Positions 24,641 to 34,837 of a DNA stretch of 64,000 nucleotides are shown here, one piece after another. Both the position numbers and the translations under genes were made by a program. Each line of letters starts with the position of its first letter. Position 1 is the first letter of the stretch. The notes beneath the pieces were generated by a model. It saw nothing but the letters and a program-made list of their open reading frames with translations. It was not told the DNA's origin and did no database searches. The DNA comes from Clarireedia homoeocarpa (taxonomy: Eukaryota > Ascomycota > Leotiomycetes > Helotiales > Rutstroemiaceae), in contig LNKV01000033.1 of NCBI GenBank assembly GCA_001465935.1, forward strand, positions 1 to 64,000, given 5' to 3'.

Positions 24641-27063
24641 ATGTTATTCGAAGAAGAAGGTCGCTTGGTCTTCCAGTACGACGCAGAAATATTGTGGATT
24701 GAACTATGGGGCAAAAATGCATTTCGTGTACGAGCCACGAAGCAAAGCACGATTCCAGACAAGAATTGGGCCTTGCCTATTACACCTCAAGCTGAATCCG
24801 GGTGTCGGATTACCATTGATGAATATTCTGGTTCTATCACAAATGGTGAGTGTGATTTTTCTTCGATATTACTCTTCAGAAATATCCTTCACGCTCGACG
24901 TTGCCATTTTGAGATACATGACAACAGTGAACTGATTGCTGAACTTTGCTCAACAGGAGACATCACCGCCACAATCAGCAAGCTAGGCAAGCTCACCATC
25001 ACAAATGCAGAAGGCAAAACCCTTCTCGAAGAATACACACGGAACCGCCGCGACCTTCTCGATCCCAAATGCAGCTCCCTCGAAGTCGAAGGACGAGAAT
25101 TTAAACCCCTTGTCGGAGCCGATTACCACGTCACCCTCCGACTCGAGTCTTTAGATCCAAAAGAGAAGATATACGGTATGGGCCAATATCAACAACCATA
25201 TCTTGACTTAAAAGGTCTTGATATAGAGCTTGCTCATCGTAATTCCCAAGCCAGCGTCCCTTTTGTACTTTCTTCTCTGGGTTATGGCTTTTTGTGGAAT
25301 AATCCTGCTATAGGAAGAGCGGTGTTGGGCAAGAATGTTATGAGTTTTGAGGCTTTTTCTACGAAGGTGTTGGATGATTGGATTGTGGCTGGGAATACAC
25401 CGGCTGAGATTGTGGAGGGGTATGCTGGTGTTACAGGAACGGTTCCTATGATGCCTGAGTGAGCTCCATTCCTTTGCGTCCGTATAGAAGCTAATTTGTC
25501 CGACGCGTAGATATGGACTTGGATTCTGGCAATGCAAACTTCGGTATCAGACACAAGATGAGCTCCTTCAAGTTGCTCGTGAATACAAGACGACAATTGC
25601 CAATTGATTTAATTGTGATTGATTTTTTTCATTGGCCTAAACAAGGAGAATGGAAGTTTGATTCTACTTATTGGCCCGATCCAGGTAATTATTCTCTCCT
25701 TCACCCCTCGCTCTTGGTACTCACATATACTAGATGCCATGGTAAAAGAGCTTACCGAAATGGGAATCGAGCTGATGGTTTCGATTTGGCCAACCGTCGA
25801 CAAGAAGTAGGTGTATTCCCATCACATAGAAGAATGTATGAAGCACTGCACTAAATGAGGCTAACACAATCCCTCAGGTCCGAAAACTACCAAGAAATGC
25901 TCGAACGTGGCTATCTCATCCGCACCGACCGCGGAATCAGAACAGCCATGGATTTCGAAGGAGAAACAATCCATTACGACGCCACAAACCCCAAAGCAAG
26001 ACAATACCTCTGGGACAAAGCAAACAAGAACTACTATTCCAAAGGTCCTCCCCCTCTTTCCCAAATGCAAATTCTCACACAATAACCACTTTCCCAGGAA
26101 TTAAAATCTTCTGGCTCGACGAAGCAGAACCCGAATACGCCGTCTACAATTTCGACAATTACCGCTACCACCTTGGCAGCAACCTCTCAATCGGCAATAT
26201 CTACCCCTCCGACTACGCACGTACCTTCTACGAAGGCCAATCAAAAGCCGGCCAAACTAATATCGTGAATTTGCTGCGCTGTGCTTGGGCCGGGAGCCAG
26301 AGATTCGGAGCTTTGGTATGGAGTGGAGATATTGCGTCTTCATGGGGAAGCTTGAGGAATCAGTTGGCTGCGGGATTGAACATGGGGATTGCAGGGATTC
26401 CGTGGTGGACTACTGATATTGGGGGGTTTCATGGGGGAGATCCGAATGATGAGGGGTTTAGGGAGCTTTTTGTTAGGTGGTTTCAGTGAGTCTATCTCTT
26501 TCTTGCTGCTTTTGATGACACATCCCTTATTCTTCCCTGTAGATATTAAAAATTCTATTCAATAGCTGATCCTTACTCTCTTGCTTTACAGATGGGGAAC
26601 ATTCTGCCCCGTAATGCGCCTCCACGGTGATCGCGAGCCCCGCCAACCCCAACACGGCACCACAGGAGGAGCAACCTGCCGCAGCGGCGCCGACAACGAA
26701 GTATGGTCCTACGGACCTACCGTCTATGAAATATGCAAGAAATACATGTCCATCCGCGAAGAACTTCGAGAATACACTCGTAGTCTAATGAAAGAAGCAC
26801 ATGAGAAAGGAACACCGGTTATTAGAACGTGTTTTTATGAGTTTTGTGATGATGAAAAGTGCTGGGAGGTCGAGGAGCAGTATATGTATGGAGGGAAGTA
26901 TATGTGTTGTCCGGTTTTGAGAAAGGGGGTTAGGAGGATGAGTGTTTATTTGCCGAGGGGAGCGAGGTGGAGGGAGCTTGTGGATGAGATGGTGTGGGAG
27001 GGTGGGCAGAAGATTGAGGTTGAGTGTCCGTTGGAGATGATGCCTGTTTTTGTGAGGTTGTGA
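24641..27063 (+). pseudogene. GH31 alpha-glycosidase gene with a one-base frameshift
   Basis: Family GH31 hydrolases remove alpha-linked glucose or xylose from the non-reducing end of glycosides. Seven exons are deduced: 24641-24845, 24957-25458, 25511-25684, 25734-25806, 25878-26044, 26098-26485, 26592-27063, about 659 residues. Family marks are the nucleophile region KIFWLDEAEPE, the acid/base region ALVWSGDIASSW, and GIPWWTTDIGGFHGG. No signal peptide is seen, so it should be intracellular. In exon 3, YGLGFWQCKLRYQT and REYK are in one frame, while RQLPIDLIVIDFFHWP is in the next; one extra A near 25587 accounts for it, and no intron can. If real, the protein is truncated before both catalytic aspartates. 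The W-L-D-x-x-E-P-E pattern recalls alpha-xylosidase-like members, but substrate is unproven. A retroelement LTR ends 138 bp upstream. Confidence 0.85.
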
Positions 27064-27198
27064 TAGGAGTGAAGCTCTGAATGCTACCTCGTAGAAATCT
27101 TAGCTTGTTAAACTTGGATAGATACATCTTATTCAATATATGCGCATTTAGGGTAATGGCTTTACACTAAGGACGCTAGATAACAAAGGGTACCGATC

Positions 27199-28011
27199 CT
27201 AATAACACCTCTTGACACACTTACATTTTGGCAACAAGTCCTCTACCATTCGGCAAGGCTGGATTTGTCCGGTCTCTCTATCCGTATAGATGCACTTCCC
27301 TCCAATCCCATGTCCCTGGCACATTGCTAAACATCGATATTTACATTTTTTCCTTCCCTCATTTATTTCTCTAGTTGTTAGGACACCGTGCCCCACCCCA
27401 TTAATATATCCTACTGACCCATTATGTCTTTCGTGACCGCGATGACACCGATGATCGAAGGGATATTGAGTAGGTTGGTTGCATGTAAGTTTTTCCCAAT
27501 TAGCATCGGTCGGGTTCGCGAAAAAAACAAGTAATCGAACGATAGTAATACTAGCATAGACTCGGACAGAATGTGGGCCGGACGGAGATATGATCTGGAT
27601 CTGCGATACTGTAGAAAGCCAGCAACCCTCAATCGTCCACATCTTCCCCATCTGCTTTGTGATATTTCTAGCGATCTTGACCATAGTATTTTTCCAACAC
27701 TGTCCGTTCACACGGCGAGCCGTGTAAGGCAAACGAATTATTCCATGCGCCGCTGGTCCAAAGATTGGGTGAAGAGGGTTCTGGCGGTAAAGTGAACTCG
27801 CAAGGCCAACTAACAATGATTCTAGACTAGGTGATTCTATAGAACATTAGCTTTAGCTGCCTTGTGAGTGATCTTGAAGAGCTTACCTACCTTGCTTTAA
27901 CTTCTTCGTAGACCTCTTATTCTGGTTATCCTCCGCGAAATCATGATTTCTCTTCCGGGAAAAGCTCGTTTTACCATGTAATCGCGACGCGCGAGGTTCG
28001 TGTGTAGCCAT
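27199..28011 (-). CDS. Basic, cysteine-rich protein resembling His-Me finger zinc loop
   Basis: A two-exon gene: 28011-27891 and 27836-27199, intron of 54 nt with GTAGGT donor and TATAG acceptor, frame kept, 252 residues. The N-terminus (MATHEPRASRLHGKTSFSRK, then RSTKKLKQ) is strongly basic and could direct it to the nucleus. The C-terminal third has a His/Cys pattern: LTCNQPTQYPFDHRCHRG, then GHGVLTTREINEGRKKC, KYRCLAMC and later Cys residues. The order H-x2-C ... H-x-V-L ... N-E-x-R-x2-C resembles the zinc-binding loop of fungal His-Me finger (homing-endonuclease-like) proteins. That is a by-eye resemblance; an unrelated cysteine-rich protein is possible. Its start codon abuts a 41-bp tandem repeat that forms the immediate upstream region. 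Confidence 0.55.
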
Positions 28012-28133
28012 AATAAGGAAGATAAGTTAGAGAATAAGTTATAAAGGCTGCTAATAAAGAAGATAGGTTAGTGAATAAGTTATGAAGGCCGCTAATAAGG
28101 AAGATAAGTTAGAGAATAAGTTATAAAGGCCGC
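28011..28133. repeat. Tandem repeat, three 41-bp units
   Basis: Units 28011-28051, 28052-28092 and 28093-28133 each read TAATAAGGAAGATAAGTTAG onward to AAGGCYGC, with one to four differences. The array lies directly upstream of the minus-strand gene that starts at 28011. Confidence 0.85.
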
Positions 28134-28441
28134 CAGCCCTATCTCAGTAGCTCGCTACATATCTTTAAGTATTTTGCTAGACTAGAGGGTAGTTTTTACT
28201 AGTAGAGAGTATTCGCTGTTTGTACATAGAAGCAAACACTAAATCGAATGATATAGATTCTAGAAGGGCCTATATATAAGAGAAGGTTTTCAATCTAGAA
28301 TAGAAAGTGGGGAAGTTTTTTATTTTATAGGTTATATAGATATTTATTAAAGTACTAGTTATCTGCAAAGTAAAGTATAGTCTTGATTAAATTATTTTTA
28401 AGAGGTTTATTTTACTTTTAGTATAATTTTACTTTTCGTTT

Positions 28442-28542
28442 TGTAATGAAAGTGATATTTCATTCTTAGAAACTAAGGTGCTGAACCTGGGTCGGTTCAG
28501 CAGCTAGCTAATATAAGAGATTTCTGCCGGGCGGTGAGGCTA
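28442..28542 (+). repeat. Direct repeat copy A
   Basis: A 101-bp sequence starting TGTAATGAAAGTGATATTTC. It contains the inverted repeat GCTGAACC..GGTTCAGC and ends in CTGCCGGGCGGTGAGGCTA. It recurs at 29514-29615. An assembly gap begins two bases after it. Confidence 0.85.
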
Positions 28543-28544
28543 TA

Positions 28545-28672
28545 NNNNNNNNNNNNNNNNNNNNNNNNNNNNNNNNNNNNNNNNNNNNNNNNNNNNNNNN
28601 NNNNNNNNNNNNNNNNNNNNNNNNNNNNNNNNNNNNNNNNNNNNNNNNNNNNNNNNNNNNNNNNNNNNNNNN
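28545..28672. other. Assembly gap (Ns)
   Basis: A run of 128 N between repeat copy A and the relic frame to its right. The true sequence here is unknown and may include the rest of a repeat. Confidence 0.95.
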
Positions 28673-28762
28673 CAGTGTAATCTCTAGTATCCCTGTCCAC
28701 CAGTTCGTCAAAGCAGGAGTACGATGCCAGCGAGTCGACAAGCCTAATTAAAGGGTCGATAG

Positions 28763-29217
28763 TTAAAGGCCTTGGTTGCAGAGATCGACTACTATATTCT
28801 CAGTATTCTCAACTACTTGAAGGGTACGTTGAATCGGACTATTCCATAGCTCTAGTATTCGATCATCAAGTGCTTTAGCTTGAGCTTTAAGAGCTCGGGT
28901 TTGAGCTAAGAGCGAAGCTTCAAGAGTCTTGGTTTGAGCATCAAGAAGTGCTTTAGTCGATGTCGAAGGGGCTGGAGCAGGAGGCTTTGAGAGCTGCACA
29001 AATGTTCGTTGTGCGAAGCGATGTAGGTCGGCCTGGAAGGCTTCTTTTGTCGGATTATAAAGCTCTTTCACAGAGGCAGGAGCGGAGGCGGAGGCAATAA
29101 TCAGCTGAATGAGCTGGCGGGTTGAAGCGTCGATTGCTCGGCCGAAGGAGTGCTTGGAATCAAGCAAGGAGTAGAACTGGCGGGCCTGTCGTACAGGCTC
29201 TGGGTCTATATTGTTGG
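28763..29217 (-). pseudogene. Helical open frame inside repeat-flanked element
   Basis: The minus strand is open for about 150 codons (stop just before NIDPEPVRQARQFYSLLDSK, end VDLCNQGL) but has no suitable ATG at its start. It encodes an Ala/Gln/Leu-rich helix (ALLDAQTKTLEASLLAQTR, LKAQAKALDDRILELW), probably a coiled coil. Being flanked by direct repeats, it may be a gag-like or other transposon remnant. No family is recognised. Sequence 29218-29513 shows nothing further I can name. Confidence 0.4.
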
Positions 29218-29513
29218 TTTAGCAGGTAAGGTGCAAGCTCAGAGTAGCAGTAAGTTGCAAGCTCAAGTTGGTTTCTTTGGGGCTTTGGATTTTTTAATCT
29301 GCTAAGCAGATTCTTCGCTTTCAGCGGGCAAAAGAGATTGTTGGGGGATTGTAGTTACCGGTTGGTTGGGGCTTGTAGATCTGTCAGGAGGCTTTAGGAG
29401 CGGGGTACTTGGGGTGCGATCAAGGAGGCCGAAAAGGGAGTCGTTGAGCGAGCCGTACAGCGGGCCGAAAGGCTAGGAGAGCAAGGCCGAGTGATTTAAT
29501 GACCTTAGTATAA

Positions 29514-29615
29514 TGTAACGAAAGTGATATTTCATTCTTAGGATACTAAGGTGCTGAACCTAGGTCGGTTCAGCAGCTGGCTAATATAAGAGATTTCTGC
29601 CGGGCGGTGAGGCTA
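29514..29615 (+). repeat. Direct repeat copy B
   Basis: A 102-bp second copy of 28442-28542, with only a few substitutions and one 1-bp indel. Together the copies bracket about 1.07 kb. A short TG start is compatible with LTRs, but no CA end can be fixed because copy A runs into the gap. Confidence 0.85.
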
Positions 29616-29620
29616 AGGCA

Positions 29621-29829
29621 TTAAGCCAGCATGGCCGATTCGGGACAAATCGTCACAACATCTGAATAATCGATAATTACGTCTGGCGCAAAGACCTTGG
29701 ACCACTGCTGCATCATGTCGGCCGAATCAAGCATCGGCTGGTGGAAGTCCTGCCCAAAATCGTACGGGCAATGACATCTTGAATCTCTGTGCAGTCAAGC
29801 AGGTACTGGATTTTCGATTTTGGGCTCAT
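29621..29829 (-). pseudogene. Frameshifted gene relic next to repeat copy B
   Basis: From ATG 29829 the minus strand reads MSPKSKIQYLLDCTEIQDVI. Near 29760 the coding sense passes to the next frame, which reads DFGQDFHQPMLDSADMMQQW, then SKVFAPDVIIDYSDVV, and ends CPESAMLA-stop at 29621. One lost or gained base explains the change. It looks like the C-terminal part of a gene, lying five bases from the direct repeat. Family unknown. From 29830 to 30190 I see no supported feature. Confidence 0.45.
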
Positions 29830-30191
29830 ACTTGATGGAGCTTTTCGTCAACCTACTTTAATACTATTTGAGAAGCTCTTTATAGCTAATCTAATCCTTA
29901 CTGCAAACTGCTCAATCACTGAACCCTGAGCAAGAGGATTAGAAGAATCTCTAAAGCTTAAAAAGAAGAAAAGATCTTGTAGTAAACAGCCTAATCTTGT
30001 GGGAGAAGTAGCCTATTTAGGAAGGGTTCAGAGGTTTCTAAGGGCTCAAAAGAAGTGATAATAGACAAATCGAAGGAGGATAGTACAACATTCTCAAGTC
30101 GAGGCTGTCGTATTACTCTCCCACAACGGTTCAAGTAATAGAGGTTCTGAGTATAGGGTCATCTTAATCTATATTATTGGCAGCTTGCTAC

Positions 30192-30405
30192 CTATAACAC
30201 GAATCTGGGCTTCTGATTGGTCATAAATGCCTTTTTTTTACTGCCAGGCGGCAAGCCCATCAAACCTAAGGCCATAGCTAATGCGATAGCTAATGCGATG
30301 GCAACTGGCATCGCAAATAGCATGGCAAATGGCATAGCTAATGCGATGGCCAATGCGATGGCCAGTGCAATGGCCAGTGCGATGACCAGTGCGATGGCAA
30401 TTCAC
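30192..30405 (+). repeat. Dispersed repeat module plus 12-bp minisatellite
   Basis: The first part (30192-30250: GCTTCTGATTGGTCATAAAT, a T-run, then ACTGCCAGGCGG) matches 52597-52650. The second part (30271-30405) is about eleven degenerate units of the type ATGGC(A/T)AATG(C/G)S. It ends some 225 bp upstream of the P450 start codon. The frames it opens on both strands are repeat artefacts, not genes. Confidence 0.8.
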
Positions 30406-30541
30406 TGGTTTCTACTTAGATCTTTAACTTTGGATCTTTAACTTTGGAGTTTCAACTTTGGATTTCTGATCGATCCCGAAGGACAAAAGGATAATTAAGG
30501 ATTTAAGTCGGGATATCGGTAACCGAAGGATCAAAGTCCAC

Positions 30542-30550
30542 GATATAAAA
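30542..30550 (+). promoter_or_regulatory. Possible TATA box of the P450 gene
   Basis: GATATAAAA lies about 85 bp upstream of the ATG at 30632, downstream of a short series of ACTTTGGA repeats (30428-30462). Placement is typical of a fungal TATA element; no direct proof. Confidence 0.4.
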
Positions 30551-30631
30551 ACTGTGCTAGATGTCTGAGGTCAGAGAAAGCCTCTGCAGCTTTACTTCAA
30601 CTAAATCCTCATAGGATTTTCAGACATCACG

Positions 30632-32153
30632 ATGTTGTCAGTGATTGCTCTAATAGCAGTCCTCTATCTTCTTTACACTTTAGTTTCCGTTATCCGTGTT
30701 CTTTACTACCATCCTCTCAGTTATATTCCCGGTCCCACACTCTGGATCGCTTTTCCAATATTTCGTCATATCTCGCATATGCGAGGGTGGGGAGATCGCG
30801 ATATTCGAGTTCTCCACCAGAAATATGGCGAGGTCGTTCGATTTGGGCCCGATGAGGTCTCCTTCATCACCGCCCAAGCCTGGCGTGACATTTATGGCCA
30901 TGGCCATAAGCAACTGCCCAAATTCTATCACTCGAATGTGAACACTTCGGATATTTTTAGTGCAAACGATGCCGACCACTCCCGACACCGCAGAGCTTTG
31001 TCTCATGCCTTTTCCGCGAAAGGACTTCAAGCGCAAGAGCCGATCCTGAAAAAATACGTCGATATACTTATCACTAAATTGAAGTACGAAGCAAAGTCTT
31101 CGTTGCCTATAGATATAGTCAAATGGTATAATCTTACTACATTTGATCTTATTGGCGATCTTGCCTTTGGTCAGTCTTTCGGCGGGCTCGAGAGCTCAGA
31201 GTATCACTTCTGGGTCTCGACAATTTTCGAGTCTATACGTATGGTACCGTTTGCTATAGTTAGGGATACCTATCCTATATTCTTCCAAATATTGAAGCAT
31301 TTTATGCCTAGTGGTTTGGAAGAATCAACTAAAAGGCAGCGGGAATACAGCAAAGTAGCGGTACAAAAGAGGCTTACGAACCCTAAGCTCTCTGACGCCG
31401 CAGATTTCATGGATTCCATGCTTCGAAATCGCGAAGCGGAATATGGGCTAAGTGATGTAGAGCTAGAAGCAAATGCCAGTATTCTTATTATCGCTGGCAG
31501 CGAAACTACCGCTGCTTTGTTGGCGGGTGCAACCTACTTGCTTCTGAAGAACCCAGCTACGATGAAAAAGTTAACGGATGAAGTGCGCTCGGTCATGCAA
31601 ACTGAAGAGGATATTACTTTTGCAAATGCGACTGCAAACCTCCCGTACATGTTAGCCTGTCTTCAAGAGGCCCTTCGAAGATATCCACCAATTACTACCG
31701 GATCGCAACGAGTTACTCTTTCGACTACAATGATTTCAGGCTATAAGGTCCCTCCAAATGTAAGATCGGAAGTGTATCGTCGTTCCACAAAAAGTAGCTA
31801 ACAATCCCCAGACCAGGGTAGCTGTTCATCAATCCGCAGCGTATCATTCGTCTCTCAATTTCTACAAGCCCGAGTGCTATATCCCAGAGCGCTGGCTCCC
31901 AGAAGCGAAAGACGATCCACAATCGCCCTTCTTCAACGATAATCGTGATGTTATGCAGCCATTCTCTACCGGACCACGTAACTGTATCGGCAAAAATTTA
32001 GCCTATAATGAGATGCGCGTTATTCTGGCTCGGGTCATCTGGAATTTCGACCTCGAATTGTGTCCTGAAGTTGGGGCGTGGGACGACCAGAAATCATATG
32101 TTGTGTGGGAGAAGCGCCCGTTGATGTGCAAGTTGACACCGAGGGCAAGGTGA
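30632..32153 (+). CDS. Cytochrome P450 monooxygenase (CYP65-like)
   Basis: Membrane-anchored haem monooxygenase of 489 residues in two exons (30632-31759, 31812-32153; 52-nt intron). An N-terminal membrane anchor (MLSVIALIAVLYLLYTLVSV) is followed by the proline hinge PGP. The oxygen-binding I-helix motif AGSETT is at 288-293, ExxR at 346-349 (EALR), the PERW motif at about 401-404, and the haem-ligand loop FSTGPRNCIG with Cys about 434. All key residues are present. The segment DHSRHRRALSHAFSAKGL is common in fungal P450s of the CYP65 type, many acting in secondary metabolism. No other pathway genes stand beside it, so its substrate is unknown. A repeat with a 12-bp minisatellite forms its distal promoter. 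Confidence 0.93.
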
Positions 32154-33215
32154 CAGGTTTTGTAGTTCTACAATGTCAGGAGAATAAATGGCCCGTGCCT
32201 TCCAAACGTCACGTGCCCATAGACCGACCGTCCGGCTCTACTGTATTCTGTATTCTTAAAAAAGCAGATGCTGTGCATTGCTAATACCCCGACAGTCCCT
32301 TCTTACATGCTCTTCTAGATCGGGCGGCCAGAACCCAAGTGAGGATCCTGTATGCAGGAAAATATGAAATTCAAAAACTGATCGTATTTTCGCGCATGCT
32401 GCATGCTGTGAGGTCGAGAGGAACCATTGTTGGTGAAAAATGGTATATAAAGTCTCTCTAATTGTGATGTTTCGCACTCAAAATAACCACGCACCCGAAA
32501 TGGCCCAGTTCTGGTGTTCTACAATAATTGATTGTCAATTATTGTTTAAGCAGAGCCCACCACTGGTCCTCACGTGTACTCACTGGAGATAGCACTTGTA
32601 TCAATGTTTGGAGCCCCAAAGTCCTGGCGTTTCCTTTTTGGTGAAACTAACTTGATTGAGATATATTGATTCGATAATAAATGGTAAATTAATTCGATAG
32701 TAAATTATAATTATAATTATCTGAATCAAGAGTGTTTAGCAAATGGAGAATGACCTACGAGATGGAAAGGGATACAATCAGCCCTCGGACCATCTCTCAA
32801 AACAAGAACCACTACACGAAACAAAACATCACCCCATCTGTGCTCTACAACCGATAGACCGACACATAATAGCCGCGCAGCCTCCCCAGCTTTCCTTGCT
32901 CGACCGACCTTAAAATAACGAATAACCCATCCTCCAATCCTACTCTACTACACACACACGACTCAGTAGGTAGTACTGCGCTCCTAAGCCCCACTTGTTT
33001 GTTGCTCCGACCCCCCTGACCACTGTCGGTTGCATCACCTACCTGTAGAAAGACCAAAGCGGTTCAGCGCTTATCCTGTCGATGCCTCCAATACCAATAG
33101 GTATATTTCTTGTGTTTCATAAATAACTAGGCGCTTGCACATGCTTCCCGGGGCGGGTGGAGCAGCTGCGCCTTGCGAAACAATGTGGTGTTTCGAGCGA
33201 GGGGAAAGAGGGGGA

Positions 33216-33247
<32 letters not shown>

Positions 33248-33615
33248 AGGCATATGAAGAGGAGGTGCAGTACGTACCATGTGAAAAAGGAAGAGGAGGC
33301 TATCTCTGTGCAGTGTTTTGGAGTTCCGTTATTAACTTTAACTTGCTGTATTCATTTTCTCGTTTCTTGTTCTTTTCTCTTCGACGTTGATAGTTTCTCC
33401 TTTCTCCTTCCTTCCTTCCTTCCTTCTATCCTGTGTATGATATATCCCTCGGCGTGTATCGAGTTCACGTCCAACGAAAGGATAATTGTTTGCTTCCTTT
33501 TCGACTGCATCTATCTTTCTTGAATATCTAGGGAGTGAGAGTATTCAGTTGTATTATATACTTTATTTGGATTTGTACAACGAACCGGAAGAGAAGGGAG
33601 AGAGTCGAAGACAAA
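32154..33615. other. Intergenic region with microsatellites
   Basis: No gene supported. A hexamer run (ATGGGC)5 lies near 33217-33246 and a CTTC run near 33408-33426. A pyrimidine-rich stretch (33358-33430) precedes the next gene. Confidence 0.6.
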
Positions 33616-34609
33616 ATGTACACACTCATCTCCTCGCTCACACTTCTTGGCGCCATCATCGGCTCTGCCTCCGCTCACCCTACACAATCAATTCTCACAA
33701 CACAACCAGATGGTAGATACCTCTCTCTCTATTTTCAAACTCCCAACTAACAACCTTCTAGAATCCCTAAACTCCATCTCCGATCTCTACACACCCCACC
33801 GTTCCCAATCCGGAACCCTTTCCTTTATCTCCCCCCAAAACCTCGGCGTCTCCTTCCCCTTCACCACCTCCTCGACCTGTCCCGCCATCAACCTGGACTG
33901 GTCATGCATCTCCCACGATCTGCTCAGTCATCTCTTAAAATTATATCCCAGCGGTCCAACAAGTAGTCCCTACTACACCATCCAGCATCATAGTTCATCA
34001 TCCGGATCCCGGGATTCCGACCCCTCATCACATGACCCATCGGACACCATCCTCATCTCCGAAACCGTCGTGCTCCCGACATCGCACGCGGATGTCTCTT
34101 TCCGCAGCACTCTCCACCTATCGATATCCATCGGCGACCGCGACGCCGTTAGCGTGGAACGCATTGGGACGGAAGACTGGCGATCGCTTATGGGGCTCCT
34201 GCTTTCCGCCAACGAAGCGGTGGTTGCGGAGACGCGAGGAGAAAGATTTGGAAAGTTGATAATGGCCGGTGTGATGCCTTTGGTTGGGGCGGCCGCGAAG
34301 AGCGAGAGGAGGAGGAGGTATGCGCCCAGTGATATCGTGTTTCCATATTTTGTAGACGCGAAAAAGAATCTGAATGAAGAGGAGGAGGAAGTGAAAGAGA
34401 TGCAGGAGGAAAGAGAGGGAAAGAAGGGATTGAAGTGGAGTGCGGAGTGGTTTTACTATGGGGTGGTGAAGGGAGCAGATGGGGCGGAGAAAGTGGTTGA
34501 GTGTGGAGCGATGCCAGATGTACCGATGTGGGTTGAGGACGAAGAACGAAAGGAGCATGGAGTAGATGATGCGGAGATTGATGAACAGGATTGGAAAATA
34601 GATCTGTAG
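33616..34609 (+). CDS. Secreted protein of unknown function
   Basis: Two exons (33616-33712 and 33762-34609, 49-nt GT-AG intron) give 314 residues. The N-terminus MYTLISSLTLLGAIIGSASA is a signal peptide, with cleavage probably before HPTQS. The middle part has one Cys pair (SSTCPAINLDWSCISHD), possibly a disulfide. The C-terminal third is highly charged: an acidic run (NEEEEEVKEMQEEREGKKGL) and an acidic tail (DDAEIDEQDWKIDL). No membrane anchor or catalytic motif is recognised. It faces the ABC transporter gene tail-to-tail at 228 bp. Confidence 0.8.
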
Positions 34610-34837
34610 ATTGGGTTGGTTCTTTTATTGTATATTTTTGCGAGGAAAGCGAAGGCGTATATGCACTGTACATTCACAGCATGGTTTGGGTTTGGATATG
34701 TACGGATAGTACAAAGGTAAAAGTAAATGAAGCATATAAATTTTATAAAATACAATCTTCTGAAACCACCCTCCCTTAAAATACCTCTCAACCGTCGCGG
34801 TCACCTCTACCCACACCACAGCACAATGACAACCTAA

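Noticed and set aside
33071..33280. Minus-strand frame with a Met-Pro repeat.
   Set aside because: Caused by the (ATGGGC)n microsatellite.
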